Source: Deltaproteobacteria bacterium (GTDB taxonomy: Bacteria; Desulfobacterota; Binatia; UBA9968). From it: a DNA stretch of 8,524 nt. Every line of letters starts with the position of its first letter. Positions within the stretch are counted from its first letter, which is position 1. The stretch covers positions 1 through 8,524 of the forward strand of contig JAHKKJ010000116.1 of NCBI GenBank assembly GCA_020027655.1, in the 5' to 3' direction. A model generated the notes under the pieces. That model worked only from the letters and a program-made list of their open reading frames with translations. It searched no databases and was not told where the DNA came from. This document shows positions 1 to 5,073 of the stretch, one piece after another. The position numbers were made by a program, and so were the translations under genes.

Positions 1-293
1 TCGAGAACATGCGTTGTCCCCATCCCCGCGCTCGTCGGCGGACCCAAAATACCAGGGAAATCAGGACTTGATCCGGGCTCTTTCGCTCGCGGTTGAATAA
101 TGTCGAAGATCGGTCCGGCACGGCAGCTCTCCCCTGAACGCACGACTTCGAAATCCACGTTTTCGACGGCTTCGTCTCCCAGGACTACTCGGCGCAGCTC
201 CTCCGGATCGACAACTAGCACCGTCCCGTCTAGCCGCGTCTGAGCTCCAAAATGGATTTCCGTGATGGGGTGATATGCGAGAGTCAGCTGCAT
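1..293 (-). CDS. Glycine/sarcosine/betaine reductase component B subunit, GrdE-like (N-terminal part, runs off left edge)
   Basis: The minus-strand frame starts with ATG at 293 and stays open for 97 codons to the window edge. A strong Shine-Dalgarno (GAGGAG about 7 bases upstream, near 300-306) fixes this start. The protein begins MQLTLAYHPITEIHFG and follows the N-terminal pattern I recall for GrdE/GrdG (and the related PrdA): an I-x-x-I-x-F-G start, an acidic 'VDPEEL' segment (28-33), a 'DIIQPRAKEPG' segment (64-74, compare DVIEPRVK-x-x-G), an FPG at 79-81, and G-x-G-x-THVL at the end. In anaerobes GrdE is the precursor that is cleaved into the two non-selenoprotein subunits of substrate-specific component B, with a pyruvoyl group formed from an internal Cys. 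That Cys lies further in and is not visible here. Only Cys57 is present in this part. The selenoprotein partner (GrdB type) would be expected beyond the left edge. Family assignment is fairly secure; substrate is unknown. Confidence 0.8.
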   Translation of the reverse strand, partial: MQLTLAYHPITEIHFGAQTRLDGTVLVVDPEELRRVVLGDEAVENVDFEVVRSGESCRAGPIFDIIQPRAKEPGSSPDFPGILGPPTSAGMGTTHVL

Positions 294-320
294 TTGTCTC
301 TCCTCTAAGAACTCAACCTA

Positions 321-350
321 TTCTTAAGGCTGGCCACCTAGTTTTGTCAA
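321..350 (-). promoter_or_regulatory. Candidate sigma-70-type promoter for the GrdE-like gene
   Basis: On the minus strand a perfect TTGACA lies at 350-345. A 17-base spacer leads to a poor -10 candidate, TTAAGA, at 327-322; other registers, TAAGAA at 326-321 and AAGAAT at 325-320, are slightly better in sequence but have 18 or 19 base spacers. The distance to the ATG at 293 would give a short leader of about 20 bases, which suits the well-placed ribosome-binding site. The -35 box is convincing and the -10 is not. Confidence 0.35.
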
Positions 351-410
351 CGCACGCCCGGGAAGAAAATCGTTAGTATTATCTTGGTTTGGTCTGGTAG
401 GGGTCGAAGT

Positions 411-428
411 CCTCGCATTAGGGCGAGG
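411..428. repeat. GC-rich hairpin next to the paired-hairpin repeat
   Basis: CCTCGC (411-416) is perfectly complementary to GCGAGG (423-428) with a six-base loop. It is followed by a purine run (GGGGAGGGG, 427-435) and lies 10 bases before the paired-hairpin element at 438-503. It could be a decayed third unit of that element or an independent structure. No poly-T follows on either side, so it is not a typical intrinsic terminator. Confidence 0.4.
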
Positions 429-437
429 GGAGGGGTT

Positions 438-503
438 GTCGCTCCCGCGGAAGCGGGAGTCCAGGGAGTTGAAAATCTAGATTCCCGTTTGCACGGGAAT
501 GAC
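438..503. repeat. REP-like element: two inverted 27-base hairpin units
   Basis: Two 27-base units lie in opposite orientation (438-464 and 477-503), separated by 12 bases. Each begins and ends as GTC...AG when read inward. Each unit folds on itself: CTCCCGC 442-448 pairs with GCGGGAG 453-459 (loop GGAA), and ATTCCCGT 481-488 pairs with ACGGGAAT 493-500 (loop TTGC). The units match at 20 of 27 positions when one is reverse-complemented. Four of the seven differences form two compensated base pairs, so pairing is kept where the sequence changes. The 'TTCCCG...CGGGAATGAC' core is of a kind known from dispersed intergenic repeats (REP/BIME-like, Neisseria dRS3-like) in many bacteria. No coding frame through it is believable. 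It lies between divergent genes. Confidence 0.75.
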
Positions 504-610
504 GCGCGGGATGCAAAGCAGGTTAGATAGTTCGCCCCCACCTTTTCCTTCTTCTTCAACGTGAATGATGATAAAAGCGGTGAAGAGTAATTTCTAAATT
601 CTCCGCACTT

Positions 611-2110
611 ATGATTCGCTTCTCGCCAAATCCGAATCGGGCAAATCTAATTCATTGGCATGAGTGGGGCGACGATGTCTTTCGCCAGGCCCAAGAGCAA
701 GACAAACCCCTGATGCTTTTCCTGACGGCGTTTTGGTGTCGTTTCTGCCAGCGCATGGACGAAGGCGCATTTTCGGACGACGAAAACATCGCATTGCTCA
801 ACGCCTACTTTGTCGCCATCCGCGCTGAGGACACGCAACGGCCCGATGTCAACACGCGTTACAATTTAAACGGCTGGCCGACCATCGCTTTTATGGCTCC
901 TCAGGGAGAGCTTCTCGGCGCCACGAACTATCTTCCCAGCGAAGAGTTCGGAAATCTGTTGGCTCGGCTGTATACGGGTTATCAAGAAAAGAAGGCTGAA
1001 ATCCGGTCCGCCAGAAAAACCTCCGACGAAACTTCTTCCGATACACCGGCTGCAGTAACGCGCGGACACCCCAACGACTCCACCCTATCGGAAGTCACCA
1101 CGGTGATCATGGAGCTTGCAGACCGCGTTCATGGAGGCTACGGCCGCGGGCAGAAATTCATCCATCCGGAAGCGAACGATTTTTTGCTTTGCCGCTATGA
1201 GGCGACAAAGGACACTAATTATCTCGATCACGTCTGCCTCACCCTGGACCGGATGAGAGAAGGCGAGGTCCACGATCAGGGAGAGGGCGGCTATTTCCGC
1301 ACTTGCTCCAATGAGGACTGGACCCGGCCGCACCGAGAAAAACTTCTGGTGGAACAGGCCGGCATACTGGCAAACTGTCTACACGCTTTTCGGCTCACCC
1401 AACGTTTGGAATATGCTCGCATGGCCGAAGACACCATCGGCTACATCGACCGCAAACTTTCCCATTCCGCAAACGAGAGCTTTTACGGTTGCGAGGATTT
1501 TCTTCGCAATGAAACTCCGAAAGATCTTTCAGACGGGGAATACTTTACGATCATCGACGACTGTGTCTACACCGATGCCAATGCGCAGGCCATCGGCGCC
1601 TATCTCGAAGCCACTGAGATTTTGGGAAAGCCGAGTTACAAAAAGCGCGCGTTGAAGGCACTGGATTTTCTTTGGGACCATTGCCGCTGCCCGGATGGAG
1701 GCATGTTTCATTACTTCGATGGCGCAGCCCGTGTCTCGGGACTGCTCAATGATCAGGCGCGCATGGGAACAGCATTGATGCAAGCTCACAGATCTACTGG
1801 GGAGGCGAAACATCTCGAACGGGCCGAAGAGCTGGCCGAGTTTATTCTGTCGCGGTTCAAGAATCCCAACGGAGGCTACTACGACCTCGCTGTTCCAGGA
1901 TCCGCTTACCTGAGCTTTCGCCTCACGTTGATCGAGCAAAACGGCGCGGCGGCATCATTCTTCCTCGCACTCGCCGAAACGACAAGAGATCCCATATACC
2001 GCGACGCGGCGCTTTGGGCCTTAAGCGCGTTCACGGGAGATTTCAACTCCTATGGAATTCACGCCGCAGCCTTCGGTCAAGCGCTCGGCGAATTCTTGAA
2101 TCGTCGTTAG
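611..2110 (+). CDS. DUF255 / YyaL-SSP411-type protein: thioredoxin fold plus alpha/alpha-barrel domain
   Basis: This 499-residue protein has two domains. Residues about 12-125 form the DUF255 thioredoxin-like fold: a 'HWHEWGDDVF' start (15-24), an active-site-type C43-R-F-C46 after a Trp, an acidic and Arg-Pro-Asp stretch (73-79), and G88-W-P90-T with the expected cis-proline. After a polar linker (about 130-155), residues about 160-499 are a six-hairpin (alpha/alpha toroid) domain. It has G175-G-Y-G-x-x-x-K-F-x-H-P186 and a segment at 222-250 (D222-Q, G226-G, W237, P240-H, E243-K, Q249-A) that aligns with the family's GGGFHRY...W..PHFEKMLYDQA signature. The family is normally about 670-700 residues, so this is a short form. 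The family's biochemical role is unsettled; redox-linked sugar-epimerase-like activity has been proposed. The start is supported by conserved sequence right after Met1, but no clear Shine-Dalgarno precedes it. No signal peptide, so probably cytoplasmic. It is transcribed divergently from the GrdE-like gene. Confidence 0.85.
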   Translation: MIRFSPNPNRANLIHWHEWGDDVFRQAQEQDKPLMLFLTAFWCRFCQRMDEGAFSDDENIALLNAYFVAIRAEDTQRPDVNTRYNLNGWPTIAFMAPQGELLGATNYLPSEEFGNLLARLYTGYQEKKAEIRSARKTSDETSSDTPAAVTRGHPNDSTLSEVTTVIMELADRVHGGYGRGQKFIHPEANDFLLCRYEATKDTNYLDHVCLTLDRMREGEVHDQGEGGYFRTCSNEDWTRPHREKLLVEQAGILANCLHAFRLTQRLEYARMAEDTIGYIDRKLSHSANESFYGCEDFLRNETPKDLSDGEYFTIIDDCVYTDANAQAIGAYLEATEILGKPSYKKRALKALDFLWDHCRCPDGGMFHYFDGAARVSGLLNDQARMGTALMQAHRSTGEAKHLERAEELAEFILSRFKNPNGGYYDLAVPGSAYLSFRLTLIEQNGAAASFFLALAETTRDPIYRDAALWALSAFTGDFNSYGIHAAAFGQALGEFLNRR

Positions 2111-2151
2111 TGTTTTTTTCTGCCGAAGCGTGCGAGATATCTTTCTGGTAC

Positions 2152-2241
2152 CGTAGGATGGGTTGAGGCGTCATGCGCCGATACCCATCGCATTAGCGGA
2201 TTTTCCATTGATGGGTATCGCTTCGCTCAACCCATCCTACG
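2152..2241. repeat. 90-base inverted repeat of two hairpin units (REP/BIME-like) between convergent genes
   Basis: The outer arms CGTAGGATGGGTTGAG (2152-2167) and CTCAACCCATCCTACG (2226-2241) are a perfect 16-base inverted repeat. The inner arms CGATACCCATC (2179-2189) and GATGGGTATCG (2210-2220) are a perfect 11-base inverted repeat. Each half also folds alone, GATGGGT with ACCCATC at 2157-2163/2183-2189 and at 2210-2216/2230-2236. The halves differ only in the apical part: the left has GGCG-TCATG-CGCC (2167-2179) and the right a short GCTTCGC. The 'GTAGGATGGGT...GATACCCATC' core resembles repeats seen in several copies in many proteobacterial genomes. It fills most of the 182 bases between the stop codons of two converging genes, so it may act as a bidirectional transcription stop, though no poly-T flanks it. 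Confidence 0.8.
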
Positions 2242-2292
2242 TCTACTCTCGTGTTCGACTTGAAACTCAAAATTCGAAACTGCAACGGTCCG

Positions 2293-3825
2293 TTAAGATT
2301 TAATCTTCATTTCCGCCGCAAGAATCCTATTGTCCGGATTGCCTTTCCAGAGAATATTTCGCGCCAGGCCGTAAATTTCGGCCAGCGTGTAGAGCGGGAC
2401 AAAGGGAGCGTCCTCCATAAGAATCCGCCCCGCTTGCTGTAGAAACGCCACGCGTTTCTTCTGATCACCGGTCTTCTGCTCCTCCTCGATGAGCTTGTCG
2501 AACTCGGGATTGCTGTAACCGATTCGTTTGGTGACGCCGGTGTGAAAATATTGATCATACAGCGTGTCGCCATCGCTCGCCGTTCTACCGGCGTAATAGA
2601 AGGGCAGCTTGCCGCCGTTGACGCCTTCTTTGCCCCAGTAGACCGCGTACTCCTGGCCGATGAGCTCAACCTTGATGCCGGCTTTGGCCAGTTGACTCGC
2701 GATCACCTCGCAGACTTCTTTGCCTTTGAGATGGCGGTCCGGCGAAAAATGCAGCTTGATCTCAAATCCGTTGGGATAGCCGGCCTGAGCCAGCAGCTCA
2801 CGCGCCCTCTTTGGATCATAGGGATAGCGCTTGATGTTGGGATCGTAGCCGACCATATTCGAGTTTAAAGGACCGTTAAGCACATCGCCATTGCCGTCGA
2901 AGATGTGTTTCATAATCACCTGGGGATCCACCGCATAATTGACGGCCTGGCGCACAAGCTTGTGGTCGAAGGGTTTGTACGTCACATGCATCGCCAAAAA
3001 ATACATCCTGAACCCCGGGACCTTCTCAACGCGCGTCCGTGGATGCTTATCTACACGCGGGATTTCTTCGATGGACAGATTGCTGATGACATCTGCCTGG
3101 CCTGCGAGCAAACCGGCGACGCGCGCCGCTTCCTCCTTCACGCCTTTTAATAACACTTCCTTGATTTCGGGCTTCGGTCCCCAGTAATCGTCGTTCCGCG
3201 TCAACGCCAAATTTCCGCCCCGTTGCCAGCTCACAAACTTATATGGGCCGGTGCCGATCGCATAATTGTCCACCTGGTCTCCGAATTTGTCAGCAGCTGC
3301 CTTGCTTATGATGAAGCGAGTGTCCAGCCGGTCAAGCAGAATGGCGCTCGGATTTTTCGTCGTCATCACCACGGTATAATCGTCCGGGGCTTCCGCTTCC
3401 ACATCCGCAACGTCGGCTCCCTGCAGACTCCTCTTGTCACTCTTCATTCTATTTAAGGAAAAAACCACATCCTTCGACGTAAAAGGCGATCCGGTGTGAA
3501 AACGGATGCCTTTCCTGAGACGAAATACCCATTTCTTACCTTGAAACTCCCAAGACTCAGCCAGAACCCCGACATATTCATTACGCCCGTAGTCCATCTG
3601 GACCAACGGCTCGATCATGTGCTGCCAGATACCAACGATGCCGCCGCCGCTATAGGCGTAGGGATGCAGTGAATCCAAACCGACTCCTTGGAAAATAACC
3701 ACGCGATCTTTTGATGCCGCCCATCCCTTCCGCAAAAAGACCGGCGCAATCAAACTTCCCACGCCTAATGCAGCGCCGCGTTTTAAGAACTCTCTTCGAT
3801 CAATTGTCGTTCTCTTCATAAGCAT
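2293..3825 (-). CDS. ABC transporter substrate-binding protein, family 5 (peptide/nickel type), Tat-exported
   Basis: This 510-residue protein has the usual length of the SBP_bac_5 family, which binds oligopeptides, dipeptides, nickel chelates, glutathione or opines for an ABC importer. The N-terminus carries a twin-arginine signal (D9-R-R-E-F-L-K15), a hydrophobic stretch at 18-31 and a likely cleavage site near A36/A37. Residues 89-110 (A89-E-S-W...W99-x-F-x-L-R-K-G-I-R-F-H110) are the family signature. 'IGTGPYKF', 'NDDYWG' and 'VRQAVNYAVD' are further typical blocks. Translation starts at the first ATG (3825), because AAGGAG lies 8 bases before it; Met3 would be too far away. No permease or ATPase gene adjoins it, so it is an orphan here. 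It ends convergently with the DUF255 gene. The substrate cannot be told from sequence. Confidence 0.92.
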   Translation of the reverse strand: MLMKRTTIDRREFLKRGAALGVGSLIAPVFLRKGWAASKDRVVIFQGVGLDSLHPYAYSGGGIVGIWQHMIEPLVQMDYGRNEYVGVLAESWEFQGKKWVFRLRKGIRFHTGSPFTSKDVVFSLNRMKSDKRSLQGADVADVEAEAPDDYTVVMTTKNPSAILLDRLDTRFIISKAAADKFGDQVDNYAIGTGPYKFVSWQRGGNLALTRNDDYWGPKPEIKEVLLKGVKEEAARVAGLLAGQADVISNLSIEEIPRVDKHPRTRVEKVPGFRMYFLAMHVTYKPFDHKLVRQAVNYAVDPQVIMKHIFDGNGDVLNGPLNSNMVGYDPNIKRYPYDPKRARELLAQAGYPNGFEIKLHFSPDRHLKGKEVCEVIASQLAKAGIKVELIGQEYAVYWGKEGVNGGKLPFYYAGRTASDGDTLYDQYFHTGVTKRIGYSNPEFDKLIEEEQKTGDQKKRVAFLQQAGRILMEDAPFVPLYTLAEIYGLARNILWKGNPDNRILAAEMKIKS

Positions 3826-4027
3826 TAGAAATCTCCTTATCTCGCTGCGGTGTCAGGCTCAGAGAGCGTCGCGTTATCGCCATAACATAGTCTGTAGCGT
3901 CAAAACAATGTCCTCAGACTCACGCCGGTGCGGAGGAAGTCTTGACCAAGGCCCCGATCGCCACTACGTCCTTCGTCTCGGTAACTGTTCCAGATTGTTG
4001 AATTCTTCGCCGCGGGCGGTTTTCCGC

Positions 4028-4057
4028 TTGACAAATCGAAATGAAACAGAATATGAC
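4028..4057 (+). promoter_or_regulatory. Candidate sigma-70-type promoter for the HAMP receptor/LysM binding-protein operon
   Basis: A perfect TTGACA (4028-4033) is followed after 18 bases by TATGAC (4052-4057), four of six matches to TATAAT. Initiation here would give a leader of about 230 bases before the ATG at 4293, which is unusually long for a simple promoter. It is the best plus-strand match I found in this spacer. Confidence 0.35.
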
Positions 4058-4239
4058 TTTTTTTTCATATACCTTCGTTAAAGACTTTTCTTCTCGTAGG
4101 ACAACAAGAGGCGTCATCGCTGTCCAACAGTCGGACACGAAACAGACTCAGTTTGCCGGAAGCGTACCCGCAACGGCCGGTTGATGAATGTGAAATTTTT
4201 ACGTAAAACCATGAAAGCTCGTTTGGAGAGCACAGGGTT

Positions 4240-4255
4240 GCGGGAAGTCCCCCGC
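4240..4255 (+). promoter_or_regulatory. Leader hairpin upstream of the HAMP-receptor gene
   Basis: GCGGG (4240-4244) and CCCGC (4251-4255) form a 5-base-pair GC stem with a six-base loop, ending 26 bases before the strong ribosome-binding site AAGGAG (4282-4287). It is not followed by a T run, so it is not a terminator. It may only be an RNA structure in the leader; regulation is not shown. Confidence 0.25.
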
Positions 4256-4292
4256 TCAAAACTTTGTACGCTTATTTAACTAAGGAGACAAA

Positions 4293-5045
4293 ATGGATCA
4301 AGAATCGCGCCGTGTTAGCCTCAAGTGGAAGATTGGCGGCACGTATACCGCCGTCATGTTGGTTTTGAGTGTTTTTGTGATTGCCGCGATGTATCAACTC
4401 ACCAACAATATGTTGCGCGATCAACTCGACAAGCGCGCCCTCGCCGTAGCCACCAACTTGAGTGATGCAACCGCGGGGCACTTGGTCGGAAGAAATCTTC
4501 TCGCGCTTCATGCGTTGCTAAGAAAGTATTCGCTGCTCGATGGCGTGGCTTACGCTTTTGTCGAAGATAATAAAGGTGAGGTCATCGCCCATACTTTGGA
4601 AACCTTCCCTCCGGAAGTCCGGCAAGGACTTCCTGCCGGCGGACAGCGCGAAACTCGACGGCGAGAATTATCATGGAGGAACAAAACAATCTATGAAGCC
4701 AGCGTCCCCGTGTTGGAGGGGCAAGTAGGGACTGTCCATGTGGGTTTCTGGGCCGATGCCGTCGAAAAAGAAATCCAGAGCGCTCTTTTTCGTTTCATCG
4801 GAATAATCGCGATCGTTCCCTTTGTCGGCACACTACTCTCGTTTATTCTGGCGCATTGGATAGTCCGACCCATCGTCGGATTAACCGAAGTGGCCGACAA
4901 GGTCACCAAGGGCGACCTGGAAACCTCGGTCAGTGGTAAGTGCGTAGAATCGCGGGACGAGATCGGCGACTTGGCCCGTTCTCTCGAGCGCATGCGCTCG
5001 AGCCTAAAAGCAGCCATGATGCGCCTGGAACGCGAAACCGCGTGA
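4293..5045 (+). CDS. Two-TM sensor protein with extracytoplasmic domain and terminal HAMP, no output domain
   Basis: The 250-residue protein starts after AAGGAG with a 5-base spacer. Residues 1-15 are basic and cytoplasmic, TM1 spans about 16-35, a sensor region of about 130 residues follows (36-166), and TM2 spans about 168-187. The sensor region includes 'DGVAYAFVEDNKGEVIAHT' and later 'VGTVHVGF', a pattern like a CACHE/PAS-type fold in bacterial receptors. A HAMP domain follows (about 189-242) with the conserved P193 after TM2 and the D222-E-I-G start of its second helix. The chain stops eight residues after the HAMP. There is no histidine kinase, GGDEF/EAL, adenylate cyclase or methyl-accepting part, and no frameshifted one in the 28 bases before the next gene. 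The neighbour is a binding protein with LysM, so a ligand-presenting partnership is plausible (inference). CACHE assignment is by pattern only; the HAMP call is firm. Confidence 0.85.
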   Translation: MDQESRRVSLKWKIGGTYTAVMLVLSVFVIAAMYQLTNNMLRDQLDKRALAVATNLSDATAGHLVGRNLLALHALLRKYSLLDGVAYAFVEDNKGEVIAHTLETFPPEVRQGLPAGGQRETRRRELSWRNKTIYEASVPVLEGQVGTVHVGFWADAVEKEIQSALFRFIGIIAIVPFVGTLLSFILAHWIVRPIVGLTEVADKVTKGDLETSVSGKCVESRDEIGDLARSLERMRSSLKAAMMRLERETA

Positions 5046-5073
5046 GCCGCCGACGTTCTGCGGAAGCTAAAAA

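Larger units (their letters stand above)
3826..4292. other. Divergent intergenic region, 467 bases, no gene seen
   Basis: This spacer separates the family 5 binding-protein gene (minus) from the HAMP-receptor gene (plus). I see no credible coding frame or RNA gene. It is more A+T-rich than its surroundings, notably a T run at 4058-4065. On the minus strand TTGACG (3903-3898) and GATAAC (3878-3873) are a weak promoter candidate with a 19-base spacer for the left gene. The plus-strand promoter candidate and leader hairpin are listed separately. Near 4099-4137, GGACA (4099-4103), TGTCC (4121-4125) and GGACA (4133-4137) allow two mutually exclusive 5-base-pair hairpins, too short to claim a switch. 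Confidence 0.6.

Noticed and set aside
347..559. Minus-strand open frame of about 70 codons in the left spacer
   Set aside because: It runs through the paired-hairpin repeat, has no ribosome-binding site and no recognisable protein pattern.
1311..1939. Open frames overlapping the DUF255 gene on both strands
   Set aside because: They are in other frames of a gene with clear family motifs throughout, so they are shadows.
2100..2125. T run (2112-2119) right after the DUF255 stop as an intrinsic terminator
   Set aside because: The preceding bases allow only a stem with mismatches or a two-base loop; no stable hairpin abuts the T run.
4108..4117. GAGGCGTCAT shared with 2165-2174
   Set aside because: A ten-base match with no surrounding similarity; likely chance.
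3920..4259. Minus-strand open frames in the divergent spacer
   Set aside because: No ribosome-binding site, unusual composition, and no recognisable domain; most likely non-coding.
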